Shown piece by piece: positions 10,165-23,009 of a stretch of DNA of 64,000 nucleotides. Each line of letters starts with the position of its first letter. Within the stretch, counting starts at the first letter, position 1. The notes below the pieces were generated by a model. That model made no database searches, had not been told where the DNA came from, and was given only the letters and a program-made list of their open reading frames with translations. Both the position numbers and the translations under genes were made by a program. The DNA is from Holacanthus passer (Eukaryota > Chordata > Actinopteri > Pomacanthidae). The stretch spans positions 1,178,001-1,242,000 of the forward strand of contig JAFREQ010000048.1 of the NCBI GenBank assembly GCA_025331565.1. Direction: 5' to 3'.

Positions 10165-11215
10165 GACTGCACTGATTGGGGTGTCTGCAGCTATAGACCT
10201 GGATGAACTCACTGACACTGTGACATCTTGTATCAGTTTTTGTGAGTGTGCCAACAAGTCTTTCTGCACATACAACAACACACCCTGGTTTACAGTTAAA
10301 CTCAGGCAGCTTCGTCAGGTCCAACATGGACACGGTCATCAAAAAGGCCCAGCAGAGGATGAACTTCCTGTGCCAGCTCAGAAAGTTCAACCTGCCTCAG
10401 GAGCTGCTGATCCCCTTCAACTACTATCATTCAATCTGTTCTCTGTGCATCCATCCCTCTCTGGTTTTGGCCACCAAACAGGTTAGGAAGGGACTACAAC
10501 AGACTGCAGGACTGCAGAGAAAATCATTGGTGCAGACCTGCCCTCTGTTCAGGACTGATACACTGCAGACCTGTCACAACCTGGACACAACCTGTTGCAA
10601 CTTCTCCCCTCTGGTACAAAGCACTGTGCACCAAAACAACCAGACACAAGTTTCTTCCCACAGTCCATCACTATGATGAACAGCTAAATCAGTCATGAAG
10701 TGTCAACAATCCTTGAGCATTAAAACCTCTACTTTCCTGCAAATGATAAATTATACACTGTTTTCCAATATGTACATGTCATCATTGCCATATATGCTTT
10801 AAGCTACCTGCTCTATATACTGTATACATGTATGCATGCACACACCAACGTCATGTATATAAAGTAACCTGCTACATTAATCATTCAGTATTTATCCCAG
10901 GACTTTTTGCACTCTGCTTTGCACAACTGTATCTTATTTACATTTTACAGAAAGTCTGACTTGTACATATACATTGAATGCTGTTTTTCTTTGTTGCTTT
11001 TTACGTCTATACTTTCATATATATACAAATTTACATATTTACATAATAGTCAAATGTTTAAATTTACCTTTGTTCAGCTTTGTTATCCTTGTTCTTAGCT
11101 GCATCTCTTTTTTGTGTAAGTGCATTTAAGAGCTATGCAGAACCAGAGTCAAATTCCTTGTTTGTGTACACAGGCTTGGCCCAATAAAGCTGATTCTGAT
11201 TTTGATTGTGATTTT
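10165..11215 (+). mobile_element. Internally deleted LINE (CR1/L2/Rex-like) with intact 3' tail
   Basis: From about 10180 the plus strand reads LTDTVTSCISFCE...NNTPWFTVKLRQLRQ, the linker between endonuclease and reverse transcriptase in this type of fish LINE. Near 10317 it jumps to NMDTVIKKAQQRMNFLCQLRKFNLPQELL, which belongs beyond the catalytic RT core, so roughly the whole catalytic domain is missing. After frameshifts the C-terminal motif PGHNL...LLP...SFFPQS can be followed to about 10670. A ~500-bp AT-rich 3' untranslated region then leads to CCAATAAAGCTGATTCTGAT and a degenerate tail of TGATTT/TGATTC repeats ending near 11215, the typical terminus at which the element's reverse transcriptase primes. 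It is non-functional. Clade assignment among CR1, L2 and Rex is uncertain. Confidence 0.8.
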
Positions 11216-11984
11216 GATGCTGCACTCTCGACCATCTGAAATCAGTTGTGACGATGTCACGGCACTCCCAAATCTAAGCAATCAACTTTTGGAGTGCAAT
11301 GTTATCATAACTGATAGAAATAATGGTCAAAATGACGAAAATAAGGCCCCATTTGTAATAAACCTCGATTAACATTACAGTCAAATTATTTTAGCCTCCA
11401 GTGTGCATTTACCCACAGCACTTAGCTTTCCTTTTTGCTTTCTATTGCAGCCACGTGACCGCGCATATTAAACCCTGAATGTAGGTAATGAATATTTGAT
11501 GGAATATATGATCAAACTAAATGTAAATGTGTATCCATTTCCGTGCATACTGTATGCCATATGTTCAGCACAGGGGGGGCTGGTGATGAAATGGTGGGCA
11601 TCTGATCAATTCTGTCTGATCTGTCAATACTGGCCCTCATGCCCACACGCTCACACACACAGGCCTACACAAACAGCGACTCCCTCTCTGGGTCTCTCAA
11701 CAATATGAATAAGTATTACCTTCGAGCAAAAGCCACTCTGAGCTTCATTCATAGCTGTGACAATCTACTCTCTGAGGTGTACGCTCCTTTATCTGCTGGG
11801 ACCTCTGTGTTTCTGTGTGTGTCTGCCTGCCTGCCTGCTTGCTATAATAAGCCTTGCTCTCTGTCTCCCTCCCTCCCACCTTCCAGTCCCACTTTCTGAG
11901 CGATGCGGGTGGAGGAGGAAGTGACCTATATAGGCTGCATCTCTCTCTCTCTCTTTAGTCTGCTCCAGCTGCCTGCATCTCAGC

Positions 11985-11985
<1 letters not shown>
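11216..11985. other. Non-coding stretch
   Basis: No gene or element recognised. A short CT run at 11941-11955 and scattered CA clusters near 11650 are the only simple-sequence features. Confidence 0.55.

Positions 11986-12020
<35 letters not shown>
11986..12020. repeat. (TG)n microsatellite
   Basis: About 17 uninterrupted TG dinucleotides followed at once by a short GA run (12023-12032). Confidence 0.97.
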
Positions 12021-12021
<1 letters not shown>

Positions 12022-12156
12022 TGGAGAGAGAGAGTAAGAGTGTGCGGTGGAAGGCATGTATGAATAATTCAGCGGATGCCTCAACACGACCGCCTTCAAT
12101 AAAACCATCCCCCTTAATGAGTCTTAATGACAGCCACGGCGTGGAGACAATCAAAG

Positions 12157-12208
12157 AGAGAGAGTGTGTGTGTGTGTGTATGTGTGTGCGTGCGTGTCTG
12201 TGTGTGCA
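12157..12208. repeat. Compound (GA)n/(GT)n microsatellite
   Basis: A short GAGAGA run passes into GT dinucleotides with several interruptions (GTATGT, GCGTGC). Apparent proteins here are repeats of Val-Cys or Thr-His type and have no meaning. Confidence 0.93.
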
Positions 12209-14600
12209 GTCAGAGCGTGGGTGGGTAGGAAGAGGGAGCAATGGTGCCAGGCTGGTGATGTGTGCCTGAATAATGGCGTGCGTTGCAGCGAGTGTACCTG
12301 CCGCACGCTCTCCTGTGCGTGTTTGCGCAGGTACAGAGCTGCCTTTGCCCCGGGCTCTGTCAAGGTTGCCCTGGGTAATACTACCTGAGACTTTGAGAAG
12401 AACATGAAAGCTGACTTCTCAGCAGGGGAGGTGAGAGGAGAAGCTTGCTGGGGTGGAGCAGCAGAGGAGAGGAGCAGCGCCATCCTTCCCTCCCATCAGC
12501 TCTCCAGGCTTGTTTGTGGGTTTGAACTCCAAAATGACTTCATCCTTCTTCCTCCTCCTCCTCGTAGTGTTTACAGCATCTCTTTATTATTTTTTTGACC
12601 GCTTTATCATGCTGACTGAAGAACCTCCATTAGGATTTATTGCTGTATTTTAGCTTTTAGAACTCACATCAGCCAGGAGGTCTCCCAGTTGTGTTTATAT
12701 GAATGTGACGGTTGAAAATAGATGAATGGAAATGAAAAATTTCAATCAAATTTCTTTTTTTTTTTCCAAATCAAGACACATGTAATGTTTCCTTTTTTTT
12801 TTTTGCAAATGTGCTTTGACATTTAGGAAGTCTGGGCAATTCAATCCAATTCATTGAAAGAAAAGAAAAACACCTATTTTACAGCGCCCTTTTTCAAAAG
12901 ATCACTTTAATTTGACATGGCAGTGGGATGAAAACATATCTATTGTCTGTGGTATTTCATGGTGCCGCACAAGGCCTTTCCATTTACAACGTTCATGTCA
13001 AGTCAAATATGTGTTGCCATTAACCCCTTTTTCCCATTAGGTGTTATGTTTAGTAACTTCAAAGCTGGTCAAACATTTCTTTCCACATGGTTTAACAATA
13101 TTACAATGCATTCCATGTGCATGCAAGTTTTATATTTCTGATTGTGCTAGAAGATTAGAATTCATGAGTGAAAAATACATTTTCAGAATAATTGTACAGG
13201 CATTTAAGTGGAATCTAGTGTGACTTTTATTTATTTATTTTTTGCAAACCATGTGGTCTGGACTAGAGCCACCACATTGCTATATAAAACCACCTGCTCT
13301 GCTCCTTTTGTGGGCACGTTTCATTCACAAATGTCACCCAAGAGTAAAAATAATTTCACACCGTGGAGCCTGAATTCCTGCTGTCGAAAACCCAGCGGAT
13401 TAAAACATAACAAATGCAGCAGTTCCTGTATCTGTATAAGGAGGGGACCTGAAAAACAGGACAAATTAGTAAAGTCATCAACATGGTGTCTTTGCAAATC
13501 CATGCAATGACACACAGAAATAATGGAGGAAGGATTTCATATCAGGTTAGATGCCAACAAAACATCTTGTTAAGTGGTCCATGATTTAAATGGGAGGGCA
13601 TGTGACAATCGCAGATACAAGAGAGAATATGTTCCATCATAGGAGATCTGCTGGGTGCAAGGTAAAATATTCCCCTGGACAGAGACCTATAAAAACTTTG
13701 AGCCAGCTGTCGAAGTGTAAGAAGTTTCTACTCTTATAATTATGAGTTATAATTAAATTACTTATTCAGAATACTCATGCCAATGCCATCTGAAAAACCC
13801 TGTTGGTGAACCTCTCACTAAATCGGCAAGCTTTCATACACATCATACTGATGCTGTGAACCGAATATTAATTTCACATTAAGTTTCATATCAGTTGATT
13901 TCAGTAGCTCCAAATCCATTCAGATTGTTTCCCCCTGTAGTGACAGTCTGTACATGACTCATACCACAGGCCTGGAGCACTTGTGAATTATCTTAGGACC
14001 TAAGATAAAAATCTTAATGTGAGAAAAATAGTCAATGCCACAATTCTCATTGATTTCTCAAATGTCACTTAAGAACAAATTTGTTCCTACGGATGGTTCT
14101 TGCATGAGGTCCAAATAGTTTTGATGTTAAATCCTCATCTATATTTTGTTTACTTTGATTTATGTGACATGCAGAATCTGAAGCAATGACAGATTCTTTG
14201 CACTTGAACTTGTTTGCTCACAACATGAGGCAGTCGGACCGTCTGTCCCATGTTTGCTGAATTACTTTATATACTGAAAAATAAAACCTGATGTGTCAAT
14301 TCAACACAATTTGAATGATTCAGTTTCCATCAATTGAAAGTTCCTCCTCACTAGGGGCAGCAACAAAACTATCATTCATTTCAAGAACCCGCCAAAAGAA
14401 AAATCAACCAAATAATGACCGGTTTACATTTCAGTTTGTTTCTGCTGGCCATTCCCTGTTCTCCCAGATAAGCAGAGCAACAAGCTGATACGAGATCAAA
14501 TTCAATCTCAAACTCATTTCCACCCAAAATATCACTTCTAGCCCTCTGACCCTGTGTTTTGTGTCTCTCGGTCCATCTGCTGCAGACAGCGCTACACTAG
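12209..14600. other. Non-coding stretch
   Basis: No gene recognised. A T-rich patch with two poly-T runs lies at 12750-12805. The remainder is AT-rich sequence without repeats I can identify. Confidence 0.55.
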
Positions 14601-14713
14601 GCTGTTGTGTTCCATAAAGCCACAGATGACCCTGTCATCGCCAACCCAGCAGCAGATGTAGGGGCCACGGCTGGCATGCCGGTGTCACTGCCCAAACAGC
14701 TGTGCTACCAGAG
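14601..14713 (+). other. Weak candidate coding exon
   Basis: A 113-base stretch is preceded by AG (CTACACTAG, 14592-14600) and followed by GTGGGT (14714-14719), so it has the minimal signals of an internal exon. In the frame starting at 14601 it is open throughout and reads AVVFHKATDDPVIANPAADV, then further Ala, Gly and Leu-rich residues ending in QLCYQ. The acceptor has no clear polypyrimidine tract, and I recognise no protein family. Its GC content is higher than the flanks. It could equally be chance, since stop-free stretches of this length are common. Confidence 0.15.
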
Positions 14714-14719
14714 GTGGGT

Positions 14720-15867
14720 AGTCTCCCCAGCAATGATGGATGACTCGGACAAGTTTTGCCACCCTCGCCAGCCCGCACAACTTCTGGGCTGTGGAAAAGG
14801 CTAGTCAGTCAGTGTGTCTCTTTTGGGGGGTGGGTGAGTCTCGATAAGGAGCAGTAGGAAGAGACTCTTCATCAAGTCCACTCATCTTCAGTTTGTGCTA
14901 AATGCGGAAGTCTGAACTGAAACTACTGGAACAACTCAATCACTGCAAATAGTATTCTCTTAAGTATCAGAACTTTTACAGTCAACATGCAATGTACATT
15001 TACTGCAGTGTTGGTAGTAACTCTACAGAGTGAACTGAATGGACCAGAGGACTGGACACTCAGTACCCCAGCCCACTCTGTGTGGATTAAAGACATCCTT
15101 CACTACTGTATGTTACTCTTTCACATATCTGATGTACATTGAAAAGCTCCTCAAAATCTGACGTGACCTGTGACTAACCCATGTGGTGTCTGAAAGATCT
15201 TTGTGGATCCTTTTGAAGTTTTTTTGCCTTTAACTAAGTCTTAGTTACTGTAATACCTACACACACACACACATACACACACAGTACACATATATATACA
15301 TAGTCTTAGTTCTATATTTCTATATCTATAACTTCAATTATTATTCTTATTTTTTTTTCCTTTCTGTACATGCACATTAATTTTGCTCACTTATGTGTGT
15401 AAATATCTGTCAATGGTTCTAATGTTTGTTTCTTGTTTTTTGTTGTTTTGTTGATGATAAAATCAATAGAAGAGATATACAATCATTACCTAGGTCATTT
15501 CAGAAGCCTCCCTCGGGTTCAGCTAGTATTCAGTGCAGTATTGCAGTAATGGTGGCCTGAAAGAGGAGCGCTGTGTTCATGCTTGTCAGCTTCCCAACCA
15601 CAGACATCATCATGCCTTATGATCGGACAATGTTGAAATAGAAATTTTGCTAAATCACATTTTTTTGTTTACGTGTCTGTAAATATCTTAACTTCCCACT
15701 ATGAGGATTTTGTGACCTGACAGCAGAAGCAAACTATTATTCAAATCTGGTGAATACTGGAAATTGGACGTGTGAAGTAAAAACTCTTCTCTGTGGGGAG
15801 AAAATGGGAAGCATTGTTTCTATGTGAAACATGTCAGCAAGATGCAAATGGACCCAAAAGAGGGCAG
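14720..15867. other. Non-coding stretch
   Basis: Nothing recognised beyond a short CA run (15260-15283), a TATATATA stretch (15290-15300) and a T run near 15350-15358. Confidence 0.55.
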
Positions 15868-15941
15868 ATATAAATGGACTGCATTTATATAGCACTTTTC
15901 TAGTCTATCGACCACTCAAAGGGCTTCACACATGCTACATT

Positions 15942-15972
<31 letters not shown>

Positions 15973-16085
15973 AGCTCAGATATCGGGAGCAATTTGGGGT
16001 TCAGCCGACTTTCAGACTGGAGGAGCCAGGGATCACACCACCGACCTTCTGATTAGTGGACGACCCTGTCTGCCTCGCGAGCCAC
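15868..16085 (+). repeat. Fish interspersed repeat with internal (CA)n
   Basis: The sequence opens with taaatggactgcatttatat, continues agcacttttctagtctatcg and ccactcaaagggcttcacac, then a (CA)n run at 15942-15973. It ends with gagcaatttggggttcag and accaccgaccttctgattag, closing at agccacagcc. I recognise this as a very common dispersed repeat in teleost genomes; I do not recall its formal family name or class. A segment between the CA run and the gagcaattt block is shorter than in typical copies. It does not encode protein. Confidence 0.75.
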
Positions 16086-16149
16086 AGCCTCCCTGTGCTT
16101 TAGTGGAGCTGCAGTGAGGAGTGCAGTGTACAGTACACACGCCTTTCAC

Positions 16150-16690
16150 TGCTCCAGTGATGGATGCAGCCACAAAGCAGACAGATTTGAATAAAATCTC
16201 ATTGAGCCATTTGCCGTATCTCCTATGCAAATTGCGTCGTCATGCTGGCACCGCGGCAATTAGGCAATGGATGACGATGGTTGTGTTTCTCATGGCTTAT
16301 TGCACACGCCTTCTGCTCCAACCCTGCATCTCCCACAGCCTTGTGGGTAAAAGGCGACGTGGAGGGAAGGCGAGAAATGGAAATCTCTTCTCCTCCCCTC
16401 TTTATCTGTGGCTGAATGTTTCGTACGCACAGCTTCTCAAAAGCCTGTTTCCCCTCTTCAGAAGCCCGTCTAAAGCAGCTTGCTGCTAAGGAGATAAGGG
16501 CTAATGCTTCCCGGTCGTCTTCAGGAACCGAGCCTGTGATCAGCACTTGGCCACCTGACGCCGGTGCTGCGCTTAGCACACTTCGGTGGACGGGGCTTTG
16601 TGTTGTATGGCTGAAGAGCTGTGTTTCTGGCAACCGTGCAGCCAACTGATGCACAGTGTGTTCTCTGGAAATGCCTGCTCTCATCAAGCA
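16150..16690. promoter_or_regulatory. Possible regulatory or conserved non-coding segment with octamer motif
   Basis: The stretch contains a perfect octamer ATGCAAAT (16225-16232), the classical POU/Oct-factor site, within an otherwise unique, mixed-composition region unlike the AT-rich flanks. No repeat family is recognisable here. This is only suggestive: a single octamer is expected by chance about once per 33 kb counting both strands. Confidence 0.2.
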
Positions 16691-16699
16691 TTGAACAGC

Positions 16700-19600
16700 A
16701 AAGCATCAGATCACCCAGCGAGATGGATTCTGTTTGAAACATTTTAATAAAGGACTTTTGATATTGATAGGGACGTGTATCTCTCCCTGTCACATGATTC
16801 AGTGTTTCAAGATGCTGTCCATGATCTGATACAAAAACTATAGATTTGTAATGAAATTTGCAATTAGGATTTATGATTTTCACTGTTTTTTTTTGTTTCT
16901 TTTGAATTATTAAATTGTTTCCTGATTTTTTTGCATGCACAGGCAGTGGAACACTAGATTATAAGCCAGACAAAAGATGAATTTTTGACGAACATGTTGC
17001 TGACGCTGTCTTGTTCACCTCAGAGCCAGGGTCAGTGTCATCCTCCTGAATGTTGTATTTACGTAAATAAAACAGCACATGGTTCAGTATTTGGAAGTGG
17101 TATCAGTTGCTAATACTCGCATTACTCGCCTTGTGTTTACTGCTCCTGCCTTCTTAAATCGACACACACACACACCCTTGAGACACAGGACTGCAGAGAA
17201 AGAGGGAGTTCTGTGAAAAGTTTTGTGGATGTGTATTTATGCTCAATCTGGGTTTCCAATATATTGATTGATTTTCACAGGCCTGGTACCGATACCAAAG
17301 CAATGCTTTTGTTTATACCTTGCTTTGAGAATATAATTGATCAGTGATACTTATTCTCCTCCTCACAGTGCTTGGCTGTGAGGGAATGTTTTTATTTGTG
17401 CAGCCATATTGTTGCTCGTAACGTCAGACTGTCAGAAAGTTGTAACCTGACTCCAAATGTGAAATGATTTAGTGCTGAACTTGTATATAGAAAAGCTATT
17501 GATCTGCAGCACTGTCCAAAGCCCTCCTTAAAAATTCACAGGGCCAATAAACACACATAAAGCTCACCTGGCAAACCTTTTGTTAACACACGCAAAGTGG
17601 CTAATGGCTGATGATTTAGTGAATCTCAGAGTTATTTACGACTCTGAGCTTCGCTTATTAAAAGCTGGACTTGGAAGTTAAAGCTATAAACAGCATTGAA
17701 ATTTATCTTTATGTCAATTTGTTGCATACCTGGCAACCTGAGCGGTCCCTTGCTTTTAGAGGAGGTGAAGACCACGTTAAGTCTTACACTGGGCTGTGTA
17801 TTGGCAATCTCATCTGTGTTAACCTCAGATGGAAATAAATTTCGCTTTCCACTATGAGGGAATAAATAGAAATATCAGAATTCACCACAGCGCACGGTTC
17901 TTCCTACTGCACGAGATGATATCTCCTTCTATACACTGTATTCCCATGCTGTAAAATTCCATTAGGCTGCTAAAATGACTTGTCCTCCTGCTGCAAAAGG
18001 TGGCGTCTATTTGCAGATTCTATCATCGAGCGGGCGCTAACTTCCGTTTCTCAGAGCACACACTTCCACACACTCTGTCAGACGTACGCATGCACACACT
18101 CATGCTCCATCCAAGCGAGGCCATAATGATGTGCTATGTTCAGATGTTACAGAAGTTTCTTCAGATGACCAGATGGCTGTAGAGAAGCAGCCTAATGGTG
18201 CAAACACCCTGGTGTCTATTAAATACATAGGAAGCAGCCATGGTCCCTATCACAGTAATGACCTATAGATACTGCTGCTACTCCTGTTGCTGTCTGTAAT
18301 TGGAGTTCTGGCTTGCTAACACACACATTCATGGCCATGAACTGTTCTTACCAAGCTCTCACACGCACGCTGGGACACACTACAGGTCACCATTAACACT
18401 CATTACTCCTCATCGTCATCATATGTATTTTAGCTATACCTTCCTTTTGATCTAGATGCTGTACCATGACATTACAGCCATTACAGGGCTTTTAATTCAA
18501 TCATCTAATTGTCCCGACCTCATGATGTACATGCTGACCTCAGCAGTGACCTACATATTGTCAATATGCAACTCATTATGAGCGGAGACAGTCGCGGACC
18601 CCCGTGACTTTGACAGTGCATTCAAGGGGGTAATTGTGTGCCTATAAACAACGCAGCCTAGAGGGTATGTGTTGTATTCTGGAGATAGCATCGTCGCTGT
18701 GCAGCTTATGGGATCATATACAGCACGTTAAATGGATTAACCTTTTTTCCTCTGTGATGACATATCACTGTGTATCAATGTATCGCCTCCTTTGGCGTAT
18801 TCCTCTCTTCCCTCCCACCCTCCTCTCACAATCGGCTGTTTCCCCCCTCTCTATACCTCTTCTCTTATCTCTCGTTCCCTTTACCACCACATACCACACT
18901 CCCTCTTTTTTTCCTGTTCTTCACTCCTCTTCTCCCACGTGTGGAAATCTTCACCCTCCAGGCTTAACATTTCAGATGGGACTGATAGCAGAGCGACATG
19001 CATGGCGTTGCTTGTCTGTTTTTTCCGCATCCTGGCCCGTCGTCTACACGGGAGACCAGCGGGTTGACGTGGTCAGGGGCACTGAACCCTTTTCGACGTG
19101 GCTGCCAACTGTGTACTCCTGACAAAGAGGGATCATACTGTAGACGCGCAGGATTCACCTGCATGCGAATTAAGATTATTCAGAAGGAGTTTCACACCAC
19201 GTCAATGAGTCATGACTCATAACGAGGCTGATGGAGGGAAAGCTAATGGTGGAGAAGGTGGGCGCGTGCACACACACAATAGCTGGTGTAGAATGGATAC
19301 GACTTCATGCATATTCACAAAACACACACACGCGTGAATGTGCCGCTGTATGTCTGTTGCAGTCACTGCGGGCCACTGCAGCAGGGTAGGGTGGGGTAGG
19401 ATTTTTAATTGTTTTATGGGAGAGTGACAAGCATAGAAAAAAGTGGCCTCGACCCCCTCCACACGCACGTTCACATGCACCCCCTCCCCCAGTCCCTCCA
19501 GCACAGCACAGAGACTCTGTGGTACTGTGCGAGACAGTCTATTACAGAGACTGGGGAGGGCCCTGAGGTACACATATGGGAGGAAGATAACACATAGTGG

Positions 19601-20430
19601 TGGCAGTGGAGGGCTGTACAAGCTGCCGGCAAGTGTACATGTGTGATGATGGGTGTGTGATTCTCTACGTGTGTCTGTGTGTGTGCGCTCAGAGGTGTTA
19701 ATCCTGTGTTAATCAATGACTGCGTGTGTTGTGCTGAGGATACTGGCACTAGTGCGGATTTATGCGCGTGTTTGTGTGTTCCTAACCCTCTCTCTCTCTT
19801 AGCGTCTGTCTACCTCGCTCTCTCCCTGCCCACTCCGTAAGTGGAGAGAGGAACAATAAGAGGCGTGTGGGAGTAGCAAGGTGAGACTCAGATATGGAAT
19901 TAAGTATGTGTTATTACTACTGGGACAGGGCTCGGAGGCTGCAGGCCGCCGGCAGCCCGTGCTCACTATTCTGGCTCGAGATAAAATAAAATACCATGTG
20001 TACGGCGCCGTATTGCTTAAATATTTGTGTAAATAGATTATGAAAAAGTTAAGAAAGAGTTGTGAAGTTCTGCTTGTTACTGAGAAGAGAAAATACCTGT
20101 TTATACTAGACTATAAATAGATTTTTCCTTGGTGGAGCTGAAATAAGTAGTTGGATAAAATTCCCTCTGGGTGCGAGATATTGAATGACTTACATTGATC
20201 TTTAGTCATTTAGGAGGTTTGATGTTTTCCCCCAGATATATAGCTACTTTTTTTCAACCCTCTCAGCATAAGGGAGCTGATCTGGGATCATTACCCAGCC
20301 CTCCTCAATAGCATCTTTCATTACAGCTTGACAGAAGCAAAGAAAACTGACTGGAGATCAGCGATTCTGCAGACAAGACGTCAGATAAAAGCTTTGTTCC
20401 AAAAAGAACACATCAGGCCATGTACGACAC
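16700..20430. other. Non-coding stretch
   Basis: No gene recognised. Contents worth recording are a CA run at 17162-17173, a pyrimidine-rich patch at 18790-18960 (upstream of a CCAGG... segment that is not an identifiable exon), and a G-rich tract near 19384-19401. No mobile element was identified. Confidence 0.5.
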
Positions 20431-20439
20431 GTGCACCTC

Positions 20440-20720
20440 GATCGATTATCACATAATGATGGCCATAATGAGCCTTAATCAACATTCTCTTAACATCCTC
20501 CAGCACTAATGCATCCAGCCCCACCCACCATCGCTTGCAGTTGATCAATTACAGGGCCATTATAGTGAATGTCTTGCACAGCTCCCAGCAGCTCCGAACA
20601 TGCGATGCAGTCCACTTGCTGGTCTCGACAGTGGCCGCAGCAAATGAACTTAGCGAACAATTTGAGGATCAATCCCATCACTTAGCCAATTAGACAATAG
20701 GGAGACAGACGCCCATTACC
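20440..20720. promoter_or_regulatory. Candidate conserved non-coding element
   Basis: Unique sequence with several homeodomain-like cores (cgattatc, cataatgatg, ccattatagtg, ccaattagac) and a SOX-like acaatag, lacking microsatellites and recognisable repeats over nearly 300 bases. The look is that of developmental enhancers in gene deserts, but conservation cannot be seen from one genome and the motifs are short. Confidence 0.2.
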
Positions 20721-20806
20721 GTAAGAACCAATCGATAGCCGGAGCCAGGGCCCGAGGCGGGCTGTCTGGTCCCGTGGAGCCGCCAGGGGTTTGTGTGCAG
20801 CTAATG

Positions 20807-20836
20807 GAGGGGAAAGGGGTGGGGCAAGGGGTGGGG
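20807..20836 (+). other. Predicted G-quadruplex motif
   Basis: Five runs of four G are separated by loops of AAA, T, CAA and T within about 30 bases of the plus strand. This satisfies the usual G3+N1-7 rule with a surplus run, so a stable intramolecular quadruplex is possible. Confidence 0.75.
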
Positions 20837-21019
20837 CCAGGCGGGCATTTTGATGGACAGCTTTGACAGGTCGCTATTGGCAAGGCTGGGAGGATGTTGA
20901 CGCCAAGAGCCGGGATGTTGTAAACATGACAGAGAGAGTGGTGCAGGGTTGGACAGACAGACCCCGAGATCAATGACAGACAGCGTAGCCAAGTCACCAG
21001 TTGATTTTCCTCTCAACAC

Positions 21020-22950
21020 TTTGACAGTCCTCCTTTCATGCTTTAGACATTTTAAGTGGCAAATTCAGAGGGGATCGACAAGTTGGTCAAAATTCAGTGT
21101 GTGGTAAATGACTTAATATTTCTGTTTTTCTCCTTGTTGAATATCATTTAGAAGCTTTTCCTGCTCACTTTCCATCATAAAGCACATTATGACTCTTGTT
21201 TATCCCATTAGCGTAAAAGATTGACAGATGCTGAAATAATAGACCCAAAACTTTACTAATAAATAAAACACAGACACAAACTGTCTGAATTGTGGCTGAA
21301 ATGCTTATAATTACATACATTCAAAATGATTTTCATGCAAATAAGTTGTATTTTTGCCTGATTGGTGAGGCCCATTGTATATGAATGGCATGTTATTTTC
21401 TGTAAACGCTGCTGAAAACAATGTTCGAGCACACGGCACCTTTTGTAAGAGCTGTATCCAAAGTGGCACTATTAGACAGAATCTAGCACATTAGGATTTT
21501 TATTCAATTAGATTTAATTTAATCATAAATATGATTTGGCCTCTACTACATAAGACCAATTTGTTCCAGTATTTGGTGTTTAATGATTGGGATAGTTCAT
21601 AGCCAACAATGGCGAAAAATATTTAACTTTTTTTCCATGATGAAAACAAAGCTGAAATAAAAGAAATTTATAAGAAAAAGAGGAAAGAAATATATAAATA
21701 TAAAAAATAAGTATAGAAAACTGAAACTATGATGAAATATATTAATTTTCATTGAAAAAAAATAAAAGAGTGAAATGTGAAAAATGGATGAGTGGAACAA
21801 TGAATTATAATTTTAATGAAATTTTATTTTTCAACAACCTCATCATGTGCATCTGTTCCATCCTTCATCATTTGCTCCTGATTAATAAAACTGTAACCTG
21901 CACCCAAATATATCTTCTTCAGAAGTTGAATAAATGTATAAAGATCATGGTTTGGGTTAAAATAAGTATGATCACTTGTGTTAAGTGGAAAATAAATACA
22001 TTTGTTAATTCGGTCACATGCTAACTTTTGGTTTATCACAGCACACAAACTGGTGATACTGGTGTAACAACTGCACATGAAATTTCACTTTGGCGGATGT
22101 ACTGCATGCAGAAGTCATGTTATTGTATGCACATATGGTTTTGGTAGTGTTGCCAGTTCTAATTTTTTTTTTCTGGTATGGCACTTTCGAACCACGTGCT
22201 GGGAAACAGGAACCAGTAGAAACAGTCTCTCTTTCAGAAGTCAACACTGACTGAAAGATGTAGCTGCTACAGATTGTTCGTAGTCTGAAACAAAAAGACA
22301 TAAATAATATTCCTGGCTATTTATGCAGCAACGGCCAGAACTTCAGCGCATCGTGGCATCACTCTGGAAAAGGTGCCACTTGTCAAATCAGGTGTCCATC
22401 ACTGCCGACTGGAGCTGGAGCTGGAGCCGATAAATACCGGTGACTACTGCAGAGACATTTCAGCCAGAAAGAAAAGCACTTCTTCCCACTGAAGACAAAA
22501 GCCAAATGTTAGTTCAGGCTGTTCAGTCCAGTGTGAACGGGGTTTGAATATATTAGGTCCAGCTCTCTGTTGTCAGCTTCTATCAGCAGTTCTTACTGTC
22601 CATGTTTTTTTTTTTCACATTCCACATTTTTTCTTCTATTTCTTTATCTTTTCCATGTAAACGTCAACAAAAATTAGCAAGGATGTCCATTTCTATTTTC
22701 GGTCTAAGGATGCGTAAGAATTTGTGGGGTTGCCTGGCAACGGCACTCTTAATCACAGCCTACCTGTCACTCGATGTATTGACTTAGTCTTGACTCGAAA
22801 AACCTGTGCACAGTATGTTGGTGGAAACAGTTGTTATGTGGGATGTGTGGTCGTAGGTTTCAGTAATCCTAAGGTCTGTTCGAAGCTTTCGGTAGCAGAT
22901 ATTGTGTTGAAGAGCCGAGATCCTTGTTGAGTTACTCTTTTCACACAGCA
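21020..22950. other. AT-rich non-coding stretch
   Basis: Strongly A-rich around 21640-21800 with no recognised gene or mobile element. A short GAGCTG triplet-like repetition lies at 22411-22427. Confidence 0.55.
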
Positions 22951-22957
22951 GTGTGAG

Positions 22958-22959
<2 letters not shown>

Positions 22960-23004
<45 letters not shown>
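22960..23004. repeat. (CT)n microsatellite
   Basis: A pure 45-base run of CT dinucleotides. Pure polypyrimidine/polypurine runs of this length can form triplex (H-DNA) structures. Confidence 0.97.
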
Positions 23005-23005
<1 letters not shown>

Positions 23006-23009
23006 GCCG

